Below, piece by piece: positions 1 through 7,792 of a DNA stretch of 44,369 nucleotides. Position 1 is the stretch's first letter; each line of letters begins with the position of its first letter. A model generated the notes under the pieces. It was not told the DNA's origin, did not search any database, and saw only the letters and a list, made by a program, of their open reading frames with translations. Origin of the DNA: Pseudomonadota bacterium (GTDB lineage: Bacteria > Pseudomonadota > Alphaproteobacteria > Acetobacterales > Acetobacteraceae); assembly GCA_021847995.1 (NCBI GenBank), contig JAJZNE010000026.1, forward strand, positions 1 through 44,369, given 5' to 3'. The translations under genes and the position numbers were made by a program.

Positions 1-185
1 GTCGCCTGCTGCGCCGCCGCCGCCGCCGCCGCCGCGTCGCGCTGGCGGGCGAGGTCGGCGGCACGCGCCCGCTCGGCGTCGCGCAACTGCTCCTGCGGCG
101 AAGGCGGGCCGGCGGCGGCGAGCACGGCGAGCAGCAGCGGCAGCGCCGGTCCGATACGGCGCGGCGTCGGGCGGTCGCACGCCAT
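1..185 (-). CDS. EnvC-like murein hydrolase activator, N-terminal part only
   Basis: The minus-strand reading frame opens with ATG at 183-185 and runs off the window edge, giving 61 residues. It starts with a basic segment, then a hydrophobic Leu/Ala-rich stretch (about residues 12-26) that looks like a signal peptide. After that comes a charged, Arg/Glu/Ala-rich sequence beginning SPQEQLRDAERARAADLARQ, which has coiled-coil character. That layout is typical of EnvC/peptidase-M23 activators, which control cell-wall amidases at division, but the LytM domain is outside the window, so the name is an inference. Residues about 51-58 are an unbroken alanine run encoded by a GCC/GCG trinucleotide repeat. 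The upstream efflux operon ends 63 bases away on the same strand. Confidence 0.5.
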   Translation of the reverse strand, partial: MACDRPTPRRIGPALPLLLAVLAAAGPPSPQEQLRDAERARAADLARQRDAAAAAAAAQQA

Positions 186-248
186 CTTCACCGATCCCGG
201 CAAGGACTAGAGAACGCCGGCTGCCCTTACGCCACCTTCGCCCGCATC

Positions 249-1805
249 TCAATCCATCGCGGCGTGGGTCTCGGCCGGCGCACCGGCCGGCGGGATGCCC
301 GGGCGACGCATGATGAACAGCAGCAGCAGCGCCGGCAGCGTCGTCAGCATCATGAACTTGTAGTCGTCGATATAGGCAATGATCAGGGCCTGGTTGTTGA
401 CCAGGGCATCGAGCACCTGCGCGCCGACGGTGTTCGACGGTGCGAGATACTGCGTCACCGACCCGCCGCTCTGCAACGCGCGGTTGAACGGCGTGACGAA
501 GGCGCCGAGTTCACTGTGCACTACCTGCACGTTGTGGGCGAGCAACGCCGAGGTGACGGAGACGCCGATCGCGCTGCCGACGTTGCGGAACAGGCTGAGC
601 AGCGCGGTGCCGTCGGTGCGCAGCGCCGGCGGCAGGGTGGCGAAGGCGACCACCTGGATCGGAATGAACACGAAGCCGAGCGCCGCACCCTGGACGATCA
701 GGGTGCCGATCAACTGGCCCGCACTGATGTCCGGCGTCCATTGGGTAGACTGGTAGAGCGACCACACCAGCAGCACGAGGCCGAACGCCATCAGCTTGCG
801 CGGGTCGATGCGTGCCGTGAGACGCCCGGCCACCAGCATCGCCGCCATCGTGCCGATGCCGCGCGGCGCCATCACGAGGCCCGCCGTCGCTACCGGATAG
901 TTGCCGAGGGTCTGGAGCCACGGCGCCAACAGCGCCGAGGTCGCGAGAATCACCACGCCGACCACGAACATCATCACCAGCGAGGCGCTGAAATTGCCGT
1001 TCCTGAAGATCCGCGGCGCGATGAACGGCCGTTCCGCAGTGAACAGATGGACCAGGAACAGATAGATGCCGAGGCCCCCCAGCACCGCCTCCGTGATGAT
1101 CTCGGAGGAGGAGAACCAATCCTTGTCCTGCCCGCGATCGAGCATCATCTGGAACGCGCCGAGACCGAGTGCGAGCACGCCGAACCCGGTCCAGTCGAAG
1201 CGCAGACTCGGGTTGGTCGGCGCCTTCGGCATGAACAGGGCGAGACCGGCCACGCCCAGTACGCCGAACGGCAGATTGACGTAGAACACCCAGCGCCAGT
1301 TGTACACGTCGGTCAGATAGCCGCCGAGCGTGGGACCGAGGATCGGCCCGACCATCACGCCCATGCCCCACACCGCCATCGCCGTGCCGCGCTGCGCCGG
1401 GGGATAGATGTCGAGCATGAGCGCCTGCGACAGCGGCACCAGGGCGGCGCCGAACACCCCCTGGAGCAGCCTGAACCCGACCATCTGCGACAGCGACTGG
1501 GCGATGCCGCACAGCATCGACGCGACGGTGAAGCCGACGAGGCAGAGCAGGAACAGATTCTTGCGTCCGAACCGTGCCGACAGCCACCCGACCGGCGCGG
1601 TCATGATCGCCGCCGCCACGACATAGGACGTGAGCACCCAGGTGATCTGGTCCGAAGTCGCCGACAGGCTGCCCTGCATATACGGCAGCGCCACATTGGC
1701 GATCGTGGAATCGAGCGCCTGCATCAGCGTCGCGATCATGGCGCAGACGGTGATGATGGCCCGGTGCGGCACCGGGCGCATGGCCGCGTCGCCGATCGCG
1801 TTCAC
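249..1805 (-). CDS. emrB: EmrB/QacA-type (DHA2) MFS drug efflux permease
   Basis: This is a 518-residue, 14-helix type proton-driven multidrug antiporter of the inner membrane. Visible DHA2 signatures are LDSTIANVALP at residues 31-41 in helix 1, motif A (GWLSARFGRK, 73-82) and the glycine-rich antiporter motif C (GPILGPTLGG, about 153-162) followed by NWRWVFYVNLP. The chosen start is GTG at 1803-1805. It overlaps the TGA of the upstream EmrA gene as GTGA, so the two are translationally coupled. A longer reading frame extends upstream but would lie entirely inside emrA. With EmrA it should form an export complex, probably joined to an outer-membrane channel encoded elsewhere. The substrate cannot be inferred. 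Confidence 0.93.
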   Translation of the reverse strand: MNAIGDAAMRPVPHRAIITVCAMIATLMQALDSTIANVALPYMQGSLSATSDQITWVLTSYVVAAAIMTAPVGWLSARFGRKNLFLLCLVGFTVASMLCGIAQSLSQMVGFRLLQGVFGAALVPLSQALMLDIYPPAQRGTAMAVWGMGVMVGPILGPTLGGYLTDVYNWRWVFYVNLPFGVLGVAGLALFMPKAPTNPSLRFDWTGFGVLALGLGAFQMMLDRGQDKDWFSSSEIITEAVLGGLGIYLFLVHLFTAERPFIAPRIFRNGNFSASLVMMFVVGVVILATSALLAPWLQTLGNYPVATAGLVMAPRGIGTMAAMLVAGRLTARIDPRKLMAFGLVLLVWSLYQSTQWTPDISAGQLIGTLIVQGAALGFVFIPIQVVAFATLPPALRTDGTALLSLFRNVGSAIGVSVTSALLAHNVQVVHSELGAFVTPFNRALQSGGSVTQYLAPSNTVGAQVLDALVNNQALIIAYIDDYKFMMLTTLPALLLLFIMRRPGIPPAGAPAETHAAMD

Positions 1806-2887
1806 GGCATCAGATCGGAGAAGTGGCGCGCATGGCCGGTATCGATATCGGCCTCCACGCTCATGCCGGCGCGCAGCTCCGGCTCGCCCGGCCGGCGATC
1901 GACGCGGATGCGTACCGGCAGCCGCTGCACCACCTTGACCCAGTTGCCCGAGGAATTCTGGGCGGGAAGCACGGAAAATTCCGATGCGGCAGCCGGCGCG
2001 ATGCTCTCCACCGTGCCGTGCCAGACATGGCCGGGATAGGTATCGACCGTGATCTCCACCGGATCGCCGAGCTTCACCCAGGTCAGCTCGGTCTCCTTCG
2101 GGTTCGCCTCCACCCACACATTGCTGTCCGAGACGAGGCCGAACGCCGCCTGCGAGGCGGCGAGGTACATCCCCGGCTGCGCCTGCTCGACATTGGTGAC
2201 AGTGCCGCTGAACGGAGCGCGGACGACGGTGTGGTCCATCTGGCGCTGGTATTCCTCGACCCGCTCCTGCGCCTCCTTGTACTGCGGCAGCGTCGTCACG
2301 TCGGCGTCGGGATTGCCGCCGAGGCGCGCAAGCTGCACCGCCGCCTGTTCCTTCAGGCTCTCCACCGCCGACTTGTCGGACGCGAGCTTGAAGCGGGCGT
2401 CGTCGTACTCAAGGCGCGTCACGCCGCCGCTCTTTACCAGGTTGGCGTAGCGGTCGAAGGTCGCCTGATCGGCGTCCACCTGCGCCTGGCGCGTGGCCAC
2501 GTCGCTCAGCATGCGCCTGTAGTCGCGTTCCATCGACTCCAGCGTCAGCGCGGTCTGCGCCAGCGTCGCCCTCGCACCGTCCAGCGCGATCCGCACCTGC
2601 CGGTCGCGCAGCCGGAACAGCACGTCCCCCCTGCTGACATGCTGGCCTTCATGCACCGCGACTTCGCCGATGATGCCGGAAATGTCGTCCGACACGGCAA
2701 GCTTGCCCGCCCGCACATAGGCGTCGTCGATCGAGACATAGCGCCCGCCGGAGAGCCACCACGCGGTCGCGCCGACCACGACGGCGACGATGCCGCCCGC
2801 CATCAGCAGCGGCCGCAGCACCTTCACCCGCGGGCGACGCCGCGTGCCGACCGAGATCGCGCCGGGGGCCGTGGTTGCCGAAGCCAT
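1802..2887 (-). CDS. emrA: EmrA/HlyD-type membrane fusion protein
   Basis: This is a 361-residue periplasmic adaptor for the EmrB permease. It has a short cytoplasmic N-terminus, one transmembrane helix at about residues 24-45, then the adaptor segment YVSIDDAYVRAG. A biotinyl-lipoyl-like half follows (GQHVSRGDVLFRL), then a long alpha-hairpin, the second lipoyl half (VRAPFSGTVTNVEQAQPGMYL) and a beta-barrel region, as is usual in EmrA. The start is ATG at 2885-2887. It shares one base with the TGA of the upstream marR-like gene (TGATG), and a longer frame upstream would overlap that gene. The product should work as the middle piece of a tripartite pump, and the operon order is regulator-adaptor-permease. 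Confidence 0.92.
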   Translation of the reverse strand: MASATTAPGAISVGTRRRPRVKVLRPLLMAGGIVAVVVGATAWWLSGGRYVSIDDAYVRAGKLAVSDDISGIIGEVAVHEGQHVSRGDVLFRLRDRQVRIALDGARATLAQTALTLESMERDYRRMLSDVATRQAQVDADQATFDRYANLVKSGGVTRLEYDDARFKLASDKSAVESLKEQAAVQLARLGGNPDADVTTLPQYKEAQERVEEYQRQMDHTVVRAPFSGTVTNVEQAQPGMYLAASQAAFGLVSDSNVWVEANPKETELTWVKLGDPVEITVDTYPGHVWHGTVESIAPAAASEFSVLPAQNSSGNWVKVVQRLPVRIRVDRRPGEPELRAGMSVEADIDTGHARHFSDLMP

Positions 2888-3354
2888 CACGCCACCGCCC
2901 TGGCCGGCACATCGCGGTCGCGATGGCGGCATTCGCCCAGGATGGTGGCCTTCATGCGTGTCAGTCCTTCGATCATGGTCCGCTCAGTTTCGGGGTCGAT
3001 ATCTGCCGTTGCCATGCGGTGCATGGCGGCCCGTTCCCTCATCAGTTCCAGCAGCACGGGTTCGGCGGGCGGCAGCAGGTGCAGCCGCCAGATGCGGCGG
3101 TCCTTCGGATCGGGTCGCCGCTCCACCATCCCGCGCCCCTCCAGCCGATCGATCAGCCGCGCCACGGTGATCGGCTCGACCTCCAGGATTTCCGACAGTT
3201 CCTTCTGCGACAGGCCGGGCTGGCGCTGAAGCCAGAACAGGATGACCCATTGCGCCCGCGTCATCCCATACGCGGCGGCGCGGCGGTCGGCCTCGTGGCG
3301 CAGCAGGCGCGCCACGTCATGCAGCAGGAACAGCAGGTCGGGGATCTCATTCAC
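2887..3354 (-). CDS. MarR-family transcriptional regulator of the emrAB operon
   Basis: This is a 155-residue winged-helix repressor. The DNA-binding region runs from about residue 35 to 95: helix LSQKELSEILEVE, recognition helix PITVARLIDRLEGRG and the wing RRPDPKDRRIWRL, all typical of MarR. GTG at 3352-3354 is chosen as the start because it gives the normal family length and falls just after a good promoter. Upstream in-frame codons would lie in or before the promoter. No Shine-Dalgarno sequence precedes it, so the messenger may be leaderless. It is the first gene of the operon with emrA and emrB, so it most likely represses its own operon and is released by a small aromatic ligand, as other MarR proteins are. 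Confidence 0.88.
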   Translation of the reverse strand: MNEIPDLLFLLHDVARLLRHEADRRAAAYGMTRAQWVILFWLQRQPGLSQKELSEILEVEPITVARLIDRLEGRGMVERRPDPKDRRIWRLHLLPPAEPVLLELMRERAAMHRMATADIDPETERTMIEGLTRMKATILGECRHRDRDVPARAVA

Positions 3355-3361
3355 GCTGCAT

Positions 3362-3390
3362 ATGATAAGCAGCGTTACCTTATTGTTCAA
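3362..3390 (-). promoter_or_regulatory. Promoter of the marR-emrA-emrB operon
   Basis: On the minus strand TTGAAC (3390-3385) is separated by 17 bases from TATCAT (3367-3362), a good sigma70-like pair in an otherwise GC-rich region. Transcription would begin at about 3354-3356, right at the GTG start of the regulator. Confidence 0.6.
3365..3383. promoter_or_regulatory. Candidate MarR operator (inverted repeat inside the promoter)
   Basis: The inverted repeat ATAAG-N9-CTTAT lies between and partly over the -35 and -10 boxes of the marR-emrAB promoter, where a bound repressor would block RNA polymerase. The arms are only five bases, so the protein-DNA pairing is an inference. Confidence 0.45.
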
Positions 3391-3463
3391 ACGCGCGCCC
3401 ATGCGGCCCGTGCATGGCCGCACGCCGCAGCCCTCGGTCCTCCGCCCGTCCGGGCGGCGGGCT

Positions 3464-4291
3464 TCACACCGGGAACAGTTTTTCCGGCGGTGCGGTGCGC
3501 GTGTAGTCGATGCGGGTATAGGCACCGCCCTGATAGAGTTCGACCACCGGATCGCCGCTCGTCCTGCCCTGCACGCGGCTGGCGTAGGCGTCGGCGCTGT
3601 CCTGCGGCGTCCAGCCGATCAGCGCGCGCGCATCCCGGCCCCAGAACGTGCGGGAATTGTTCGACGCGCCCCAGATCACACAGCAGCCGGTGCGCCGGGC
3701 CAGGGTGGCGCGCTCGCACAGCCGGCAGAGGTCGCCATAGGACAGCCAGGTGGACAGCATCCGCTCCTCCGTCGGCTCGGGGAAGCAGGAGCCGATGCGC
3801 ACCAGCACGCTCTCCACGCCGTGCTTGTGCCAGTAGAGCCGCGCCATCCCCTCCGCGTACATCTTCGACAGGCCGTAATACCCGTCGGGCATGAACTGGC
3901 AGTCGGCGTCGAGCTTTTCGCTGCGCTCGTGAAAGCCGATCGAGTGGTTGGAGCTGGCGAACAGCACCCGCGCCCCCTCCCGCCGCGCCGCCTCGTAGAT
4001 GTGATAGAGGCCGCGAATGTTCGGGCCGAGCACCTCCTCGAACGGCCGCTCCACCGAGACGCCGCCGAAATGCAGGATCATGCCGCAACCTTCGGCGAGC
4101 CGCAGGATCGCCACCCCGTCATTGAGGTCGGCGCGGGTGAAGCTGCTTCCCTTGGGCAGCGCATCGGGAAACGGCGCGATGTCGGTCAGCCGCAGCGTCC
4201 AGCCCAGTGCCGCCAGATAGGGCGCGATCTGCCGCCCGAGCGCGCCGGAGGCGCCGGTCAGCAGCACGGGCTTCGCAGGTGTCTCGGTCAT
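3464..4291 (-). CDS. udh: Uronate dehydrogenase (NAD-dependent, SDR family)
   Basis: This is a 275-residue cytoplasmic enzyme that would oxidise D-galacturonate or D-glucuronate to the aldaro-lactone using NAD. The Rossmann motif TGASGALG is at residues 12-19 and the catalytic YxxxK is Y139-GLS-K143. The segments HFGGVSVERPFEEVLGPNI, FASSNHSIGFH, RIGSCFPEP and MLSTW match the pattern I recall for Agrobacterium uronate dehydrogenase. It is the last gene of a three-gene operon, 21 bases after the SMP-30 lactonase gene, whose product would open the lactone it makes. The family usually has about 265-275 residues. A generic NAD-epimerase annotation is the alternative but fits the motifs less well. 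Confidence 0.85.
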   Translation of the reverse strand: MTETPAKPVLLTGASGALGRQIAPYLAALGWTLRLTDIAPFPDALPKGSSFTRADLNDGVAILRLAEGCGMILHFGGVSVERPFEEVLGPNIRGLYHIYEAARREGARVLFASSNHSIGFHERSEKLDADCQFMPDGYYGLSKMYAEGMARLYWHKHGVESVLVRIGSCFPEPTEERMLSTWLSYGDLCRLCERATLARRTGCCVIWGASNNSRTFWGRDARALIGWTPQDSADAYASRVQGRTSGDPVVELYQGGAYTRIDYTRTAPPEKLFPV

Positions 4292-4312
4292 GGTGCGCGT
4301 TCCCCTTCCCCT

Positions 4313-5194
4313 TCAAGCGTCCGCAAACAGAGCGACCGGCGCGCCCGCGATGCCGGCATCGAGCCGGAACAGCCCGCCCATCGTCGGATGGCGCGCCAGC
4401 GTCGCCGCATCGCGCCCTGCGCGCAAGGTGGTGACATAGAGCATCTGGCCCGCGAAGCACGGCATGGTCGGTGCCGGCACCGGCAGCTCCACGCGCGCCA
4501 GCCTCCGCCCGTCCGGCGCGAAACGGTTGAGGCAGGCGGCGGAATTGCCGGCCGACCAGTAACAGCCCGCTGCGTCCGTCGCCCCGCCGTCCGGCCGGCC
4601 GTCCTCGGTGTCGAGTGTTGCCAGCACACGGCAGTTGGACAGGCGCCCGGCCGCCGCGTCGAAGTCGAACGCCTCGATCACGCCGGGCGTCGTGTCGCTG
4701 TGGAACATCGTCCCGCCGTCCGGCGACCAGGCGAGGCCGTTGCTGTTCGCATAGCCCTCCGCCCGGCGCTCCGCCCGGCCGTCGGGGGTGATGCGCCAGA
4801 GCGTCGCGATCGGCCGGCGGTGCGCGCTCTCGTCGATGCCGCCGACCCAGAAGCTGCCGTCCGGCCCCACCTTGCCGTCATTGAGCCGCACCGACTCGGG
4901 CTGATCGAGCGGACCGGCGAGCGGCGTCACCGCGCCGCTGTCCCGGTCCAACAGCACCACGCGATCGCGCAGCGCCACCACCAGCCGGCCGGAACGGCAC
5001 AGGCCGAAACTCGGCACGATGTCGGGCATCGGCCAGCTCTGCCGCGCGCCGCTGGCCGGCGTGTAGGCGTGCAGCACACGGGCCGGGATGTCGGTGAACA
5101 GGATCTGGCCGCGGGCCTGGTCCCAGGTGCAGCTCTCGCCGGTGGCGCAGCGCGCATCCCAGACCAGTTCGGCACCGCTTTCGGCGCCGCTCAT
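4313..5194 (-). CDS. SMP-30/gluconolactonase-family lactone hydrolase
   Basis: This is a 293-residue six-bladed beta-propeller hydrolase. Metal ligands of the family can be placed at E20 (TGESCTWD), N152 (NSNGLAWSPDG) and D202 (DGRPDGGATD), with the substrate-side motif SVRLNDGKVGPDGSFWVG at 101-118. Such enzymes open sugar-acid lactones. Between udh and a sugar-acid dehydrogenase, the likely substrate is the aldaro-1,4- or 1,5-lactone produced by Udh. The ATG at 5192-5194 overlaps the stop of the upstream dehydrogenase gene as ATGA. Regucalcin-type or 2-keto-sugar-acid lactonases share the fold, so the exact substrate is inferred from the neighbours. Confidence 0.85.
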   Translation of the reverse strand: MSGAESGAELVWDARCATGESCTWDQARGQILFTDIPARVLHAYTPASGARQSWPMPDIVPSFGLCRSGRLVVALRDRVVLLDRDSGAVTPLAGPLDQPESVRLNDGKVGPDGSFWVGGIDESAHRRPIATLWRITPDGRAERRAEGYANSNGLAWSPDGGTMFHSDTTPGVIEAFDFDAAAGRLSNCRVLATLDTEDGRPDGGATDAAGCYWSAGNSAACLNRFAPDGRRLARVELPVPAPTMPCFAGQMLYVTTLRAGRDAATLARHPTMGGLFRLDAGIAGAPVALFADA

Positions 5195-6087
5195 GTCTTG
5201 CGCTCCGGCAGCGCGATGCCGGCGAGCGACTCCCAGACGCGGATGACGAAGGCATCATCCGCGCCGGCGTGCCCGGCAGCGGCGGCGGCCAGGAACAACT
5301 GATGCGCCGCGGCGGCGAGCGGCAGGGGGAAGGTCAGGCTGCGCGCCTGATCGAGCACGATGCCGAGATCCTTGACGAAGATGCTGACCGCCGAGCGCGG
5401 CGTGTCGTCGCCGGCCAGCACATGCGGCATGCGGTCCTGAAACATCCAGGAATTGCCGGCCGACGTGGTGATCACGTCGAACAGCGTCTGTGGATCGGCG
5501 CCGGCACGGATGCCGAGCGCCATCGCCTCCGCCGCCGCCGCGATGTGCACGCCGGCGAGCAACTGGTTGACCATCTTCACCGTGCTGCCCGCGCCATGCG
5601 CCTCGCCGAGGCGCCAGACCTTCGCCGCGATCGCGTCGAACACCGGCTGCACCCGGTCGAACGCCGCCGCCGGCCCCGACCCCATCACCGTCAGCCGCCC
5701 CGCCCGCGCGCCCGCCGCGCCGCCGGAGACCGGGGCATCCAGCATCGCCACCCCCCGCTCCGCCAGACGCGTGCCGAGTGCCCGTGCCGCCTCGGGCGCC
5801 ATCGTCACGCAGCACAGCACGACGCCGTCGCGGGCGAGGCGCGGCAGGCAGCCTTCCGGGCCGAGCAGCACCTGCTCGGCCTGGGCGGCATTGACCACCA
5901 GCACCACGACGGCGCCGACACCGTCCGGCAGGTCGGCGGCGCGGGCCACCGCCCGCCCGCCCGCTGCCGCCAGCTCCTCACGCGCCGGCGCCCGCAGGTC
6001 GCAGCCGATGACCTCATGGCCCTTGCGCACCAGGTTGAGCGCCACCCCCATGCCTATCGAGCCGAGCCCGATCACACCGACTTGCAT
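5191..6087 (-). CDS. 3-hydroxyisobutyrate/threonate dehydrogenase-family oxidoreductase
   Basis: This is a 298-residue NAD(P)-dependent beta-hydroxyacid dehydrogenase. It has the dinucleotide motif GVIGLGSIGMG (residues 4-14), the substrate-binding motif DAPVSGG (117-123) and the catalytic lysine in KMVNQLL (K171, N174). The closest recognised flavour is the L-threonate dehydrogenase / tartronate-semialdehyde-reductase group acting on sugar acids. The ATG at 6085-6087 follows an AGGGGGAACAGG ribosome-binding site and excludes an upstream extension. It is first in the operon with the lactonase and udh (ATGA overlap), so it probably handles a downstream product of uronate or aldarate breakdown. 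The 28-base gap to the DUF4142 gene leaves little room for a separate promoter. Confidence 0.82.
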   Translation of the reverse strand: MQVGVIGLGSIGMGVALNLVRKGHEVIGCDLRAPAREELAAAGGRAVARAADLPDGVGAVVVLVVNAAQAEQVLLGPEGCLPRLARDGVVLCCVTMAPEAARALGTRLAERGVAMLDAPVSGGAAGARAGRLTVMGSGPAAAFDRVQPVFDAIAAKVWRLGEAHGAGSTVKMVNQLLAGVHIAAAAEAMALGIRAGADPQTLFDVITTSAGNSWMFQDRMPHVLAGDDTPRSAVSIFVKDLGIVLDQARSLTFPLPLAAAAHQLFLAAAAAGHAGADDAFVIRVWESLAGIALPERKT

Positions 6088-6115
6088 CCTGTTCCCCCTT
6101 CCGATCGCGCCGACA

Positions 6116-6694
6116 TCACGACCCGGCGTGGCCGCCCAGGCGCTCCGCCTCACGCAGATGTTGTTCCAGTTCCGGCAGCACGCGCGCGGCGAACGCCTTC
6201 ACGTCCGCATCCGTGCCCTGTTTCGCCTCGTTGCGATAGAGGTCGACCGCGTAGCGGTGCAGTGCCACCTGCTGGTCGAGATAGGTGTGGTCGAAGGTGC
6301 TGCCGGTCAGCCCCTGCAACTGGCTCATCATGTGCTGCTGCGCGTCGCTCGGCATGGTCGGCAGGCTGATCCGCTTCTCCTGCGCCAGCGCGTCGAGATC
6401 CGTGTTCACCTTGGTGTGATCGGTCACCATCTGGGCGGCGAAACGGCGAACCGCCGCCTCATGCGCCTGCCTGGCCGCCAGTTGCCCCTCGCTCACTTCG
6501 GCGAGGCCGCCGCGCGCCGCCTGATCCATGAAATAGGCGTCGGTGGTGGAGAGGGTCGGGTTGGTCTGCGCCTGCATCACTGCCTGTGACGCCGTCACCG
6601 TGCTGCCGGCCGCCTGTTCGGTGCGCGTGCAGGCGCCGAGCACCAGCAGCGCCAGCGCGGCGGCACCGGCCGCCCGGGTTGCGGACATCGTCAT
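6116..6694 (-). CDS. DUF4142 lipoprotein
   Basis: This is a 192-residue exported protein. The N-terminus MTMSATRAAG is followed by a hydrophobic stretch and a lipobox (VLGAC, Cys22), so it should be lipidated and membrane-anchored. The rest is a helical DUF4142 domain with the pattern DAYFMDQAARGGLAEVSEGQ and a segment beginning RFAAQMVTDHTKVN, resembling ferritin-like bundles; the family has no settled function. The start at 6692-6694 has AGGAG eight bases upstream; a second ATG two codons downstream is possible. A His/Glu-rich C-terminus (ELEQHLREAERLGGHAGS) closes the protein. It lies between proline iminopeptidase and the uronate operon, and nothing in the context explains its role. Confidence 0.82.
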   Translation of the reverse strand: MTMSATRAAGAAALALLVLGACTRTEQAAGSTVTASQAVMQAQTNPTLSTTDAYFMDQAARGGLAEVSEGQLAARQAHEAAVRRFAAQMVTDHTKVNTDLDALAQEKRISLPTMPSDAQQHMMSQLQGLTGSTFDHTYLDQQVALHRYAVDLYRNEAKQGTDADVKAFAARVLPELEQHLREAERLGGHAGS

Positions 6695-6777
6695 CGCGTC
6701 GTCTCCTCTGTCAGGAACAACGCGGCCCAACGCTGCGGGGCGGCAAACCGTTCGCGGCCGGGCACTGGTGCCGGCGG

Positions 6778-7740
6778 TCAACGAGCGGTGCGGAACCGCT
6801 CCACGGCCGCCACCAGGGCGCGCCGCACCCCCGGCTCCAGCGCCGAATGCCCGGCATCCGGCACCAGCGTGAGCCGCGCCGAGGGCCAGGCGGCGGCGAG
6901 GTCGAAGGCGGTGCGGGCCGGGCAGATCACGTCATAGCGGCCCTGCACGATTTCGGCCGGAATATGCGCGATGCCGGCCATGCCGCCGAGCAGCCCACCC
7001 TCCGTCCGCTCATCGGGCAGGAACAGGTCGTGGGCGAAGTAATGTGCCTCGATCCGCGCGAGGCCGAGCGCGGTGCGGTCCTGGGCGAAGCTGGTGACGG
7101 TTTCCGGGCTCGGCAGCAGCGTGCTGCACGAGCCTTCATAGATCGACCAGGCGCGCGCCGCCGGCATGTGGATGGCGGGGTCCGGATCGGTCAGCCGGCG
7201 CAGATAGGCGCCGAGCACGTCACTGCGTTCGCGTTCCGGCAGGAAGCTCACGAAGGCGGCCTGGGCGTCAGGGAACAGTGTGCCGAGGCCGCGCAGAAAC
7301 CAATCGACCTCCTCACGCCGACCAAGGAACACGCCGCGCAGCACGCAGCCGGTGACGCGCAGCGGATTGGCCTGGGCATAGGCCAGGGCCAGCGTCGATC
7401 CCCACGATCCGCCGAACAGCAGCCAGCGATCGATGCCGAGATGGATGCGCAGCATCTCGATGTCGCGCACCAGATGGCCGGTCGTGTTGGCCTCCAGGCT
7501 GCCGAGCGGGCGGGAGCGGCCGGCGCCGCGCTGGTCGAAGATGATGACGCGCCAGAAGGACGGATCGAAGAAGCGGCGATGCACCGCGCCGGCGCCGGCA
7601 CCCGGCCCGCCATGCAGAAACAGTGCCGGCATGCCGCGCGGATTGCCCACCTGTTCCCAGTACATCACATGCCCGTCGGTGAGCGGCAGATAGCCGGTCT
7701 CGAACGGTCCGATCTCGGGGAACAAGTCGCCGCGTGGCAT
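6778..7740 (-). CDS. pip: Proline iminopeptidase (alpha/beta hydrolase, S33)
   Basis: This is a 320-residue cytoplasmic peptidase that removes N-terminal proline from peptides. The oxyanion motif HGGPGAG is at 43-49, the nucleophile elbow GGSWGS places Ser112, and the remaining triad members are Asp270 (GRYDVICP) and His298 (AGHSA). FDQRGAGRSRP, LVRDIEMLR and YFAHDLFLP are characteristic of bacterial proline iminopeptidases, and the length is normal. The ATG at 7738-7740 begins MPRGDLFPEIGPF, close to the usual family N-terminus. It lies 52 bases after the Do-protease gene on the same strand, so the two could be co-transcribed. Confidence 0.93.
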   Translation of the reverse strand: MPRGDLFPEIGPFETGYLPLTDGHVMYWEQVGNPRGMPALFLHGGPGAGAGAVHRRFFDPSFWRVIIFDQRGAGRSRPLGSLEANTTGHLVRDIEMLRIHLGIDRWLLFGGSWGSTLALAYAQANPLRVTGCVLRGVFLGRREEVDWFLRGLGTLFPDAQAAFVSFLPERERSDVLGAYLRRLTDPDPAIHMPAARAWSIYEGSCSTLLPSPETVTSFAQDRTALGLARIEAHYFAHDLFLPDERTEGGLLGGMAGIAHIPAEIVQGRYDVICPARTAFDLAAAWPSARLTLVPDAGHSALEPGVRRALVAAVERFRTAR

Positions 7741-7792
7741 GGCAGTCCGGTCTATAGCGCAGCCCGCGGCGGATGGAACAGGGTCGCGTCGA

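Noticed and set aside
264-2039. Long plus-strand open frame opposite emrA/emrB
   Set aside because: It is Arg/His/Gln-rich low-complexity text without domains, a shadow of the real efflux genes caused by high GC.
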